From: Microbulbifer variabilis | GTDB lineage: Bacteria; Pseudomonadota; Gammaproteobacteria; Pseudomonadales; Cellvibrionaceae | Assembly (NCBI RefSeq): GCF_020524905.1 | Contig: NZ_JAIVKI010000002.1 | Span: forward strand, 186,001-250,000 | Direction: 5' to 3' | DNA length: 64,000 nucleotides | Shown: piece by piece, positions 36,184 through 44,894 of the stretch | Numbering within the stretch: the first letter of the stretch is position 1 | How the letters are laid out: every line of letters begins with the position of its first letter | Translations under genes and position numbers: made by a program | Notes under the pieces: generated by a model | The model's input: the letters and a program-made list of their open reading frames with translations, nothing else | Told to the model about the DNA's origin: nothing | The model's database searches: none

Positions 36184-37882
36184 GGCTAAAGCACAACCTA
36201 CCACTGCTATATTCTGTTCCGTTATCATTAGCATTATGAAAAGAAAAATTTAGTTTGTTTTTTTCCTGATTAAACTCCAGTGCCAGTTCAACTCTGTCAC
36301 CTGGTATCATTAGCTGTTTAAACTTGATAACTTCCATGTGGGAAAAAGTACTATTATTTTTTAAAAGAGTCCTGCCGAAATGCATGGCCCAATCCAATTG
36401 AACCACACCAGGCACTACTGGAGATCCATCAAAATGGCCGGCCAGGCAAGGAAGATCGTTATTTACTGAGAACTCAACTTTCCCACTATTATCTAAAAAA
36501 TTGCAGTTAATAATCTGTGGCACCATTGCCGCAGGCATTACATCAAAAAGCTGCATTAGCAGGTCTCTCGTTATTTTTCCCTGTGAATTGGTCGGCATTT
36601 CATCAACAAAGCGCCAGGAACGTGGTAAGGCGACACCATCCACATCTTCGGAAAGACTCTCTCTCAACTTTCGGATCAGAAATGCTTTCCCATTGTTCTT
36701 CAATATTTTAAATCCAGACTCAGTTAATGTGGCTACTACCGCAATAGTCTTTCGTTTTCGTTCCATCACAAGAGTGTAAGCTTTGTTAATATACTCACCC
36801 CTCATTAAAAGGCATTCTATTTGCGTCAACGAAATTCTTTTTTCTTCAAGTTTAACAATTCGGTCGGCCCTCCCCTGTAATTCAAATGAGCCACCTTCAT
36901 ATATTTCCACTTTATCCTGGCAAATAAACTCTTGAGGCAACCAGGGAGAAGAAACCTGTAAAAGACCATCAGAGGTCTTTACAATCTTTACACCTTCCAG
37001 AGGGATCCAATCCTTTTGGCTCATTTGACTGCGCCAAGCAATACCACCAGTTTCAGTACTCCCATAAATTTCAAGGGGAGCTACACCACATAAATCGTAA
37101 ATAGCCTGAGCATCCAGTTCCTTTAAGGGTCCACCGGAAGAAAATATCATTACTAGTGATTTACCCAATTCCCAAGGCCAGGATGATATGCGACGACTTA
37201 ATTGAGCAGGACTAGCAATCCAAACGGATGGTGCATATTTGTGAGAATCATTAAGTAGACCAGCGGTATCAACATATGTCTTACTGACAAACGGCCGACC
37301 GCTGGAAAGAGGCCATAATAATTTAAACAAAAGGCCATAAATATGTTGGTGACTCACTGTTGCTAAAGTCGTTGTACCAGTGAGCTGAGATGGCCAGCTC
37401 AACTCATGCGCCTTCACTTCAGCCAATAACTGCCATAAAGATTTAACAACAAGCTGTGGCTCACCGCTGCTACCCGAGGTGAATAATCGAATTTCTGTTG
37501 AAAAGCTTTTGGGAGGAGAAATATTACTGCTGTGGTTTTCTGGTATATCGACCCTAAAAGATGGGCAATTTAACCAAGTACCCAACAAAAGAGTTTCTTC
37601 ATCGATATTTTTCTGTGTGAAACGTTTGTTGTTTGCAGGAATAATAACCTTTTGAGCGCAAGAAAGAGCTGAAAAAAACAGAAGACTAAATTCATAGGTA
37701 TCTTCACAGAAGAGGGCCACACTCGTAGATCCTCTTTTCTCTATGACTTCCTTCAGGTCCCTAGCCACAAAAGCCAAGTCATGCTTAAATTGTGCAAAGG
37801 AAATTTTTCCACGGCTGGTATAACTTACAATGGCTTTGTCATTTCTGTAAGCAAACAGCTGTTCGAACAGTACTTCGTTCAC
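36176..37882 (-). CDS. fused acyl-ACP ligase and dehydratase
   Basis: A 568-residue protein joining ApeH and ApeI functions. Residues 1 to about 440 are an AMP-forming ligase (LFTSGSSGEPQLVVKS as the P-loop, EIYGSTETGGIAWR, and GRADRIVKLEEKRISL). It would load the aromatic starter onto an ACP. Residues 450-568 are a hot-dog dehydratase with CLAGHFDGSPVVPGVVQL, the FabZ-type active-site His and the ApeI pattern. In many clusters these are two genes. It follows the membrane-protein gene by 9 bp. Confidence 0.9.
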   Translation of the reverse strand: MNEVLFEQLFAYRNDKAIVSYTSRGKISFAQFKHDLAFVARDLKEVIEKRGSTSVALFCEDTYEFSLLFFSALSCAQKVIIPANNKRFTQKNIDEETLLLGTWLNCPSFRVDIPENHSSNISPPKSFSTEIRLFTSGSSGEPQLVVKSLWQLLAEVKAHELSWPSQLTGTTTLATVSHQHIYGLLFKLLWPLSSGRPFVSKTYVDTAGLLNDSHKYAPSVWIASPAQLSRRISSWPWELGKSLVMIFSSGGPLKELDAQAIYDLCGVAPLEIYGSTETGGIAWRSQMSQKDWIPLEGVKIVKTSDGLLQVSSPWLPQEFICQDKVEIYEGGSFELQGRADRIVKLEEKRISLTQIECLLMRGEYINKAYTLVMERKRKTIAVVATLTESGFKILKNNGKAFLIRKLRESLSEDVDGVALPRSWRFVDEMPTNSQGKITRDLLMQLFDVMPAAMVPQIINCNFLDNSGKVEFSVNNDLPCLAGHFDGSPVVPGVVQLDWAMHFGRTLLKNNSTFSHMEVIKFKQLMIPGDRVELALEFNQEKNKLNFSFHNANDNGTEYSSGRLCFSHV

Positions 37883-37891
37883 GGCTTTAAC

Positions 37892-38443
37892 TCACACCTT
37901 ATTCTGGATACGACGGCGCAATATCCATTCGCAGCTCATCATAATTCCCATTAATACATATGAAACCAGCCCATTATAAATAGTCCACAGTTTCATATTA
38001 CCGTTTATAACGGTTGCCAGTGCGAGACCCCCATTCAGTAAAAAGAAAAGACACCAAGCTTTGGTTACTTTACGTGTGTACAGAACCCCTTCAGGCGGTA
38101 AGTCCGGCTCCATTAGGCGAGCTAACCGCTCCACTAAGGTTTGGGGTTGCTTTAAACTATAAAAAAACACTGAAAATAATATCAGGTTACAAAGGACTGG
38201 ATACCAAAGAAGCCCAGCTGGATCATCCCTTAGCCAAGAAATTCCAACGGCAAGAGCCAAGGCTAAAGCCAGTAACTTTGTACCAATCGTTTTTTTCGCG
38301 CTGCCAATCAACACCCGCAAGATTGCGACGATTAACATTAATATCAAAATACTGCCAAGAGACAGGTATTCAATACCAAGATAGATCGCAAACGGGTAAA
38401 GAGTCAGAATTATGACCAATATCAACTGCGCGAAACGACTCAC
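37892..38443 (-). CDS. apeG: aryl polyene membrane protein (COG4648 type)
   Basis: A 183-residue integral membrane protein with about five hydrophobic helices (near residues 5-25, 28-45, 52-68, 80-95 and 130-165). It contains the WYPVLCNLILFSVFFYSL segment characteristic of this family. The family is found almost only next to aryl polyene ACPs, and its role is not known. It overlaps the second ACP gene by 4 bases. Confidence 0.85.
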   Translation of the reverse strand: MSRFAQLILVIILTLYPFAIYLGIEYLSLGSILILMLIVAILRVLIGSAKKTIGTKLLALALALAVGISWLRDDPAGLLWYPVLCNLILFSVFFYSLKQPQTLVERLARLMEPDLPPEGVLYTRKVTKAWCLFFLLNGGLALATVINGNMKLWTIYNGLVSYVLMGIMMSCEWILRRRIQNKV

Positions 38444-38694
38444 TGCTCTTCCATTACCTTTTGGATTGCGCTTACAACGTCCCCTACTGTTCTCACACTC
38501 TTAAATTCTTCAGGTGCAATTTTTTTACCTGTAAGCTCTTTCAAACGAACAATCAGGTCAACAGCATCAATGCTATCAATATCTAGATCTTCGGAAAGAT
38601 GGGCATCTTCTGTTATATCTTCTTCATCAACCTCAAACATCTCAACAAGAATTTCGGTCAATTTTGATAATATATCTTCTCTATCTTTCAACAT
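38440..38694 (-). CDS. apeF: aryl polyene acyl carrier protein 2
   Basis: An 84-residue acyl carrier protein with the phosphopantetheine site in EDLDIDSIDAVDLIV. Its serine is modified by the transferase encoded divergently at 41000. It is acidic, as usual. The pair of ACPs is constant in aryl polyene clusters; the symbol follows gene order. Confidence 0.85.
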   Translation of the reverse strand: MLKDREDILSKLTEILVEMFEVDEEDITEDAHLSEDLDIDSIDAVDLIVRLKELTGKKIAPEEFKSVRTVGDVVSAIQKVMEEQ

Positions 38695-38705
38695 ATAAAC
38701 TTCTC

Positions 38706-38972
38706 TTAAGCGCGACTATCACTGACAAATTTGGCCAGGCTATTCACACTAGCAAAATGTGATTTGGTTTCTTTATTTTCCGCATCGATAGATATGTTGT
38801 ATTTCTTCTGCAATGCCAGACCTAGTTCAAGCGCATCAATGGAATCCAAACCAAGCCCTTCACCAAATAAAGATTCATCCGCGATGATATCCTCTGGTGT
38901 AATATCCTCCAGGTTTAGTACCTCAATAATCAGTGTCTTTAGCTCATCAACCAACTCACTCACGCAGCACAC
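38706..38972 (-). CDS. apeE: aryl polyene acyl carrier protein 1
   Basis: An 88-residue acyl carrier protein with phosphopantetheine site GEGLGLDSIDALELGLAL. Its start overlaps the acyltransferase end by 13 bases. The two ACPs differ clearly from each other, in line with separate roles in loading the starter and extending the chain. The symbol follows gene order. Confidence 0.85.
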   Translation of the reverse strand: MCCVSELVDELKTLIIEVLNLEDITPEDIIADESLFGEGLGLDSIDALELGLALQKKYNISIDAENKETKSHFASVNSLAKFVSDSRA

Positions 38973-39745
38973 TCCTCAGTATAAAATGCTTTTAATTCTT
39001 GGGTAACTTGTCTGGCTACCAGTGGACTTTCGTTTTCCTCTTTCATCTTGAGCTTTTCCCAAGACTCAGAGACATCAAATTCAAAATGTGGTCGCGATAA
39101 CGGAATGCTGTACCACGGTATATTTTTCATTAACATTGGTGGGTTACAGCGAATGGTAACTAGAGTCGGACTAACCCCGGAACGAATTGCCATATAGGCA
39201 GCTCCCCGCTGAAACTTAAATGGTTTTCCAGGCACGGAGCGGGTCCCTTCTGGAAATAAAACTACTGACTCACCCTTTTTCAATGATTTTGAAGCGAGCT
39301 CTATTATTTTTTCAGGATCATCATTCGGAATATAACCTGCGGTCATTACCGCTCCACGCATAAAGGGATTTCGAAACAGGCTCGCCTTTACAATACAGTT
39401 TGCATTAGGTATTCGAGAAATAAGAAAAACAACATCAATAAGTGTGGGATGATTTGCCAATATTAATTGGCCAGACTCCTGCAACTTAGCTTCACCCCTA
39501 AAATCATAGGTATATATCCCTGTTTTGTGCATTAATCCAATAAATAAACGAAAGGCATAATGTATGATCAGCCTTGCCTTACGTATTCGTACACTTGCGT
39601 TAGGATATATTATTCTCAGAGGTGGAAATAATATAAATCGAAGAACCAGACCACCCAGACCAAATAGACTAAACGCAACAGCTGTTGCAATCAGTCTAAG
39701 CCAATACCGATCATCCCTCTTGCCAGATAGCAATTTAGTTTGCAT
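38960..39745 (-). CDS. apeD: lysophospholipid-type acyltransferase of the aryl polyene cluster
   Basis: A 261-residue PlsC-type acyltransferase. Motif LILANHPTLIDVV gives the H-x4-D catalytic pair, and VVLFPEGTRSVPG is the second motif. A hydrophobic segment at the N-terminus anchors it to the inner membrane. It would esterify the aryl polyene acid to a lipid. It overlaps the CLF gene by 11 bases. Confidence 0.88.
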   Translation of the reverse strand: MQTKLLSGKRDDRYWLRLIATAVAFSLFGLGGLVLRFILFPPLRIIYPNASVRIRKARLIIHYAFRLFIGLMHKTGIYTYDFRGEAKLQESGQLILANHPTLIDVVFLISRIPNANCIVKASLFRNPFMRGAVMTAGYIPNDDPEKIIELASKSLKKGESVVLFPEGTRSVPGKPFKFQRGAAYMAIRSGVSPTLVTIRCNPPMLMKNIPWYSIPLSRPHFEFDVSESWEKLKMKEENESPLVARQVTQELKAFYTEECAA

Positions 39746-40466
39746 TGATTTGTAACTCCCACTCTCTGGCTAGGGGTATCTTCCCTGAGTTTTCAACAAG
39801 GGCATTTACCAGGGCTAACTGATAATCAGCCTCTTCAAATGCTGTTTTTACTTTGATGCTTGAAGAATTTACCAGAGTCACTCCAGTACCTTTAATGCCC
39901 TCAGCGGGTAAGGTTAGAAGTAAGGCTGTAGCACAAATTGCTGAAGGGCTTTCCGCACTTGGGTGATACATTTGTGGTAGGGGTTCCTCACTAAATATCA
40001 GCAGTATTTCTTTTATACCTTCCTGCAAAATACCAGCGGCTTCCATAAAACCAGCTAGCAATGGGTAGTCACCACCCGCCAAAGCAAGAGCTGGTGATCG
40101 CACCTTATTAGCTATCGACAGCTGACCAACAATTGCATTGTGTACCGATAATCCAAACGCAGTAGGGGACAAATCTTCACCCGCAGCAACACCCTGAAGA
40201 AGAGAGTAAGTCCTCATCGCCTCTCCATGTACAGAGCAACACAACAGGGGAATATCCCGCTGCTGAAGAAGTGGGTAAGCAGTATTAAATACGGCCTTAG
40301 ACAAGGGACTCAGACGGCGCCTAAGCATTGCTGGAAGAAAGGACACATCCGCCTGGATATCTTCCTGCAGCTTTAGCTCACCACTACGCCAACGTTGCCA
40401 GTCCGCAGGCTCCGAAACCCCTGCATACCAAGCTCGCCAATCGGAAATTACAAATTCAATAGACAA
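39735..40466 (-). CDS. apeC: chain length factor (KS-like, no active-site Cys)
   Basis: About 243 residues of the short ketosynthase-like family (Ketoacyl-synt_2). It has IEFVISDWRAW at the start, LCCSVHGEAMRTYSLLQGVA, and LSPTAFGLSVHNAIVGQLSIANK. The place of the KS cysteine is taken by the latter stretch. It would pair with ApeO to set chain length. It is first in the operon. The start is uncertain: TTG at 40466 gives the family N-terminus, and another TTG at 40499 is possible. Confidence 0.82.
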   Translation of the reverse strand: MSIEFVISDWRAWYAGVSEPADWQRWRSGELKLQEDIQADVSFLPAMLRRRLSPLSKAVFNTAYPLLQQRDIPLLCCSVHGEAMRTYSLLQGVAAGEDLSPTAFGLSVHNAIVGQLSIANKVRSPALALAGGDYPLLAGFMEAAGILQEGIKEILLIFSEEPLPQMYHPSAESPSAICATALLLTLPAEGIKGTGVTLVNSSSIKVKTAFEEADYQLALVNALVENSGKIPLAREWELQINAN

Positions 40467-40499
40467 ACTACTCTCATGGAGCCGTGCTCCACCCCTCAA

Positions 40500-40999
40500 A
40501 TACCAAGTCTTTCTAACCTGTCAGCTCTGCCATTGTTTTTAGGTGGCTTTTTGAGCTTTTCGTGACCGGTGACAGGGCGGGAATGGTACACAAAATGATC
40601 AATTCCCGCTAGCAAAAGAACCTTCAATTGGGACTGGTGAGTTTCTTCATTACACGGACATACACAAGAACTATTTCTTTGAACATTTCTCGTATACTAC
40701 CGACCAGACTTTAACTGACATAAGGTCAATCAACGCGTTAGCTGACCAGATGAAACTCTTGCAAAGAATAAAATTTCTCTAAATATTCAAATTTAGGGGA
40801 GAAATTCTAATGGAGAGAATGATTCTTATTGCCCAGTCCAGCATCTATAATCTAATTCCTTAGGGAGATCAGATTAAAGTTCTCAGATGTAACAGATGAT
40901 GTAACCCCTCTTTTCCTCTACTATCAATCGTGAGGGTCACTCTGCTATTTTGCTTTGTTTGTGATTACACTCTACTTCTGATTCGATAAATAAGACTTC
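40500..40999. promoter_or_regulatory. divergent control region of the aryl polyene operon and the PPTase gene
   Basis: About 500 bp without a gene between two divergent starts, so it must hold both promoters. It contains an interrupted stem-loop at 40772-40806 (AATTTCTC paired with GAGAAATT, inner CTAAAT with ATTTAG). A nearby AGAATGATTCT at about 40815 is a short palindrome. I see no convincing match to a known regulator site. Confidence 0.55.
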
Positions 41000-41707
41000 A
41001 TGCTTTATTTTACTTGTTCGTCGTTTAAATATTGGCCTGGGGACTGGCAGGCGAACTCATCACTATTCTTGAGTAGCGCAGAACATTTACGTTTAAAAAA
41101 TATTCGTAACCCAAGACGGAGGATGCAATTTTTAGCCGGGCGTTTACTCGTGAAAACCCTTATTGCTGAACAGTATGGATGCTCTCTCTCAGATCTAGAG
41201 ATTGATCCTAAGACCCCTTCAGTTGCCTACCTCTTAGGAACCCCTTTTATTAATCTCTCGATCAGTCATACGGCAGACTACCTTGCGGTCTCCATCGGAA
41301 AAATTCCCGTTGGTATTGACTGTGAAAGAGGTCATCCAACAAGAGACTGGCTGCTAATCGCCCAAAATTACTTTAGTTCCTATGAAGTGTCCTGGTTACA
41401 GAGTCTACCAATCCCCTTATTAAAGGAAGAGTTCATAAAAACTTGGACGATGAAGGAAGCGCTTGCCAAATGCAGTGGTGATGCACTAGGTACACTGCTT
41501 AAAATTTCTTCACCGATTGGCCAAAAAAACAATTGGCCTGAACCCTATTCTGAATACCGCTGTTGGAGTGGACAGCCTCAAGAAGATATCTTCCTTTCCC
41601 TCGTAGCTAGGCCTGCGCCCAGTTTTACTCCTAAAGAGGTAATAGGTACTTACCGCAATAGTTTTGAAGGCCCAGCAACACGAGAAATTCGACTAAAAGC
41701 TTCATGA
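41000..41707 (+). CDS. 4'-phosphopantetheinyl transferase (Sfp type)
   Basis: A 235-residue Sfp-type transferase that attaches phosphopantetheine to ACPs. Signature motifs are PVGIDCERG (metal-binding Asp and Glu) and FIKTWTMKEALAKCSGDAL, the WxxKEAxxK motif. An N-terminal RRRMQFLAGRLLVK segment is also family-typical. It is divergent from the aryl polyene operon and is the obvious activator of its two ACPs. Confidence 0.92.
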   Translation: MLYFTCSSFKYWPGDWQANSSLFLSSAEHLRLKNIRNPRRRMQFLAGRLLVKTLIAEQYGCSLSDLEIDPKTPSVAYLLGTPFINLSISHTADYLAVSIGKIPVGIDCERGHPTRDWLLIAQNYFSSYEVSWLQSLPIPLLKEEFIKTWTMKEALAKCSGDALGTLLKISSPIGQKNNWPEPYSEYRCWSGQPQEDIFLSLVARPAPSFTPKEVIGTYRNSFEGPATREIRLKAS

Positions 41708-41774
41708 TTTGGCGACCCCCTTTTCTACTTAGCAGGTATCAAGGGAATCACCAATAACGACTACCTCAAGTTAA

Positions 41775-43394
41775 TTACTTGCTGAACAAATCCCCAAAGA
41801 AATCCCCCTCATACCATGATGGCTTATCTTCGGCATCCGCCACTTCACGAGCGATCAAGTAATTAATTTCGGTAAACTGCCTAGCTGCTGCATAGCTCAC
41901 CCCTGCATCCGGTGCGTCTCCAGGTTTGTGATAACTCTCTTTCAGAAAAGCCACTTGCATCGCTGTACCATCGATATTCGGGTCCTGTGCTTCACGCCCA
42001 GTGATTAGGTAGATAGAGGGCACTCCACGGCGTACAAAATTGTAGTGATCGCTGCGTACGAAGATCACTTCTTCCGGCATGGGATCAGGGCTCAGCTTTA
42101 GGCCGCTACGGATTGCGGCGTTTTCGGCAACCTGGCCCAGGGACGAGTGCTCGGCACCAAAAGCAATAATGTCGCGGAACGGGTAGAGCAGCATGGGCAT
42201 ATCCAGATTGATATTGGCCACGATGGACTGCAGAGGCACGGTGGGATATTCGGCAAAGTAATCTGAACCGAGCAATCCCTTCTCTTCTCCAGTCACAGCT
42301 ACAAACAAAAGGGAGCGCCGTGGTGCCTGGCCTGACTCCGCAAACAACCGTGCTGTTTCCAACATGACCGCGATGCCTGCAGCATTATCCTGAGCACCAT
42401 AATAAATCTGGCCATCCTCTTTTTTACCGATATGGTCCAAGTGGGCAGAGAAGACTACATATTCATTTTTTAGTGCCGGGTCACTGCCCGGTAATACCGC
42501 CACTACATTAGGGCTGAGAATATCCTGGTGCTTAGAACTTGTGCTTAGCGCCGCACGGTAGGGAAGCTCAAAACCTTTAGGATTTTGACCTTTTTCCATA
42601 TCGCTGAAGATAGCTTCCAGGCTCTGCTGGGTACCGTTGAAGAGTTTGCTCGCCGCATCAATGTTGAGCATAACACCGGGATACAAGCCTGGGGTGGCAC
42701 TACCCGGTTCGCCTGTACGCTTTACCCAGTCGAAAGTATCTTCGTGGCGATGCTCCGCATAGCGAGCGAAGGGGCGACGCTTTTCGCGCTCGGGTGTATA
42801 AAGGGTGATATAACCCACCGCACCGTGGCGAGCGGCGGTTTCACGTTTATTATAACTGGAAGCATAGTGAGCCCCTACTTCACTGGGCAGGCTCTTGGGG
42901 CGACCACTCAGTATCACCGCGATCTTCCCTTTCACATCCAGCCCAGTGTAATCGTCCAGGCCATAGTCCGGCGCCTCAATTCCGTAGCCGACAAACACCA
43001 GCTCGGCTTCCAGGTTAGCTTCCTCACTAACAGCAGAAGGCGAGGCGATAAAGTCCTCACCAAAGGTAAAAGTGATCTCATCACTCTCCCCTTTCACAAC
43101 GAGACCGGGCTCAGCACCATTCCAGCTGGCACTGCGGAAGGGCACATTTTGAAAGAAGCCCTGCACCCCTGCCGGAGTGAGGCCCATAGACTGAAACTGA
43201 TCGGCCACATATTGCGCCGCTTTGAGGTAGCCTTCGCTGCCCGTATTTCTTCCCGCCAGCTCTGCAGATGCCAGGTAATTCACATCCCGACTGATATTGT
43301 CGATATTCGCGCTGGGCGCTGTGTCAGTGGTCACTGCGGTGCAGGCCGCCAGCAGCACTGCCAGTAGGCCGCTGAGCAGGATTTTGCTTTTCAT
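41775..43394 (-). CDS. M28 zinc aminopeptidase, lipoprotein
   Basis: A 539-residue extracytoplasmic peptidase. The lipobox LAAC follows MKSKILLSGLLAVL. A protease-associated insert spans about residues 130-260. The zinc ligands are in FSAHLDHIG, YYGAQDNAAGIA, VTGEEKGLLGSDYF, NINLDMP and RSDHYNFVRRGVPS, all in the M28 order. The ATG at 43394 is placed for the signal; a longer frame to 43421 is unlikely. Confidence 0.92.
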   Translation of the reverse strand: MKSKILLSGLLAVLLAACTAVTTDTAPSANIDNISRDVNYLASAELAGRNTGSEGYLKAAQYVADQFQSMGLTPAGVQGFFQNVPFRSASWNGAEPGLVVKGESDEITFTFGEDFIASPSAVSEEANLEAELVFVGYGIEAPDYGLDDYTGLDVKGKIAVILSGRPKSLPSEVGAHYASSYNKRETAARHGAVGYITLYTPEREKRRPFARYAEHRHEDTFDWVKRTGEPGSATPGLYPGVMLNIDAASKLFNGTQQSLEAIFSDMEKGQNPKGFELPYRAALSTSSKHQDILSPNVVAVLPGSDPALKNEYVVFSAHLDHIGKKEDGQIYYGAQDNAAGIAVMLETARLFAESGQAPRRSLLFVAVTGEEKGLLGSDYFAEYPTVPLQSIVANINLDMPMLLYPFRDIIAFGAEHSSLGQVAENAAIRSGLKLSPDPMPEEVIFVRSDHYNFVRRGVPSIYLITGREAQDPNIDGTAMQVAFLKESYHKPGDAPDAGVSYAAARQFTEINYLIAREVADAEDKPSWYEGDFFGDLFSK

Positions 43395-43500
43395 GGAAAC
43401 TCTACTTCTCGAATAAATCATCGCGGCCAGCCAGATAGCACCAGTACCGCGCCCAAATGGGGCGCAATCTTAACACGATCCGGCTGAATGCAGTGACGCC

Positions 43501-43524
43501 CAAAGTAAGTGGTCACTTACTTTG
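43501..43524. promoter_or_regulatory. perfect 11-bp inverted repeat, putative operator
   Basis: CAAAGTAAGTG and its exact complement are separated by two bases. The site lies between the end of the MBL-like gene and the M28 peptidase start, 107 bp before the latter. No T-run follows on either strand, so an operator (for instance for a TetR-type protein) fits better than a terminator. Confidence 0.5.
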
Positions 43525-43544
43525 ATTGACGCAATATATAGGAA

Positions 43545-44288
43545 TCAAGCAGCTTTGTAGAGGCCAGGGAAAGCTCGGGTCAATGCTGCGGCAATCTCTT
43601 CATGGGCCCGGTCAGCACAAAACTCTCCATGGGCGGCCAGGTAGTGTAGAAATGGCAACTGCAGTAGTCGTTGAAAGTCCTCCTGTAGCCAACAGCGCTG
43701 GTCCCTGCCATCGGGGGTCATTCGCGTTCGCCAGGCGGGAGGTACCTGCATACCGGCGCGTATACCCGAGAGGCGCATCAGATTGCGACCACACCAGCTA
43801 CAGCCACTCCACTTCCCCCAATACTGCAAGGCATCACAACCCAGTAACAAGCCGCCATTAAAGGGTAACCACCAAAAGGCCTCAGGATGACGGCTATAAC
43901 GTAGCTCTAGAAACTGACTTCCCGGTATTGGAGTGCTACCCCCGTCTTTCACCAACTTATCTGCACTGGGAGGATAAAAATTTGAACCTGTCTGCCGCCA
44001 AAAAGTCAGGTCGAAGTGATCACGGTAGTAGAGGTCATCCTGACCGTGGTGATATCCCAGGCGTACCGCATGGGAAATTCGGCCGAGGTCCTGCAGCTTC
44101 TCCTCCTGGGCTGGCCGCAGGCGAATCGGGTTCACCAGTATCAGCTCCTCCTGCCAACGCACCATGGCCATATTGCGATTGATAGTGACCGCCGGGGCCA
44201 GTTTTACGGTTCCCGGCACATAGAAAAGGTCTGGTAGTAGTTGGCGTATTTCGCCGTGAGGCTGGGGCTGGGGATAGTTGATACGCAC
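43545..44288 (-). CDS. DUF4336-like protein, metallo-beta-lactamase-fold related
   Basis: A 247-residue protein. The N-terminal part (LFYVPGTVKLAPAVTINRNMAMVRWQEELILVNPIRL, then HAVRLGYHHGQDDLYYRDHF) follows the pattern of DUF4336, a family related to metallo-beta-lactamases but without the full HxHxDH site. The GTG at 44288 avoids overlap with the ACT-domain gene and lies 10 bp after its stop; an ATG at 44378 would overlap it by 80 bases. Function unknown. Confidence 0.65.
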   Translation of the reverse strand: MRINYPQPQPHGEIRQLLPDLFYVPGTVKLAPAVTINRNMAMVRWQEELILVNPIRLRPAQEEKLQDLGRISHAVRLGYHHGQDDLYYRDHFDLTFWRQTGSNFYPPSADKLVKDGGSTPIPGSQFLELRYSRHPEAFWWLPFNGGLLLGCDALQYWGKWSGCSWCGRNLMRLSGIRAGMQVPPAWRTRMTPDGRDQRCWLQEDFQRLLQLPFLHYLAAHGEFCADRAHEEIAAALTRAFPGLYKAA

Positions 44289-44298
44289 TTGTGAAAGC

Positions 44299-44709
44299 TC
44301 AGGTGTAGTACACCCGATTACTGAGACCGCGCAGAAGCTGTAGGGCCCGCTGCGCGCTCTCTTCCGGAACAAAGACATGGTCGTGGCGCAGGGCGTTTAC
44401 CATATTGGCCACTATGCCCGCATCGGCCAGTTCTCTGGTGACAGTTGCGGTAAGGCCCACCGCGCTGAGACCGGAAAAGACCTGTAGCGTGATTTGTCGG
44501 AAAGGTTTACTGGAGGCTATTCCATACTGCTGTGCTAAACATTTGGGTAATATTGCACTCATGCCCTCACCTTCGCGAAAAATGCACAGACTTTGCGTCA
44601 AAACTTCTTCGAGCCGGGCATCCGATACCTGGCAAAAAACGTAAGTTTCCTCTTGTAATTTGGGGCACATATTTCTCAGAATATTTGCGAGTGAAACTTC
44701 TACAGTCAT
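44299..44709 (-). CDS. ACT-domain protein (DUF2241/COG3602)
   Basis: A 136-residue small cytoplasmic protein of the ACT type. YVFCQV at the start, the core FREGEGMSAILP, and the end ITLQVFSGLSAVGLTATVTRELADAGIVANMVNALRHDHVFVP are diagnostic of this family, which may sense amino acids. The ATG at 44709 matches the usual length; an open frame continues upstream to 44820. It is likely co-transcribed with the MBL-like gene. Confidence 0.82.
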   Translation of the reverse strand: MTVEVSLANILRNMCPKLQEETYVFCQVSDARLEEVLTQSLCIFREGEGMSAILPKCLAQQYGIASSKPFRQITLQVFSGLSAVGLTATVTRELADAGIVANMVNALRHDHVFVPEESAQRALQLLRGLSNRVYYT

Positions 44710-44894
44710 ACCCGATTTGCCATTGAAAATTCCTGCTGTAGAAACACACAGTAAGTGGGTGCGCGGCAGAAACCATGTCATGCCTTTATCCATAGGAAAA
44801 ACGTCCCACGGAAACACCATATGGCTATAAGGTCTAGATGATCAGTACATTCTGTCAGTAATTCACACCACCACTGTCTCAGTGATTTTTTATT

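Noticed and set aside
40813..40830. Fur-like sequence GAGAATGATTCTTATTG upstream of the aryl polyene operon
   Set aside because: Only about 12 of 17 positions match. It is a short AGAAT-G-ATTCT palindrome and not a convincing Fur box, especially beside the 17/19 match at 51476.
42585..43367. 260-codon plus-strand frame opposite the M28 peptidase
   Set aside because: A shadow of a well-supported peptidase with all zinc ligands; no start signal.
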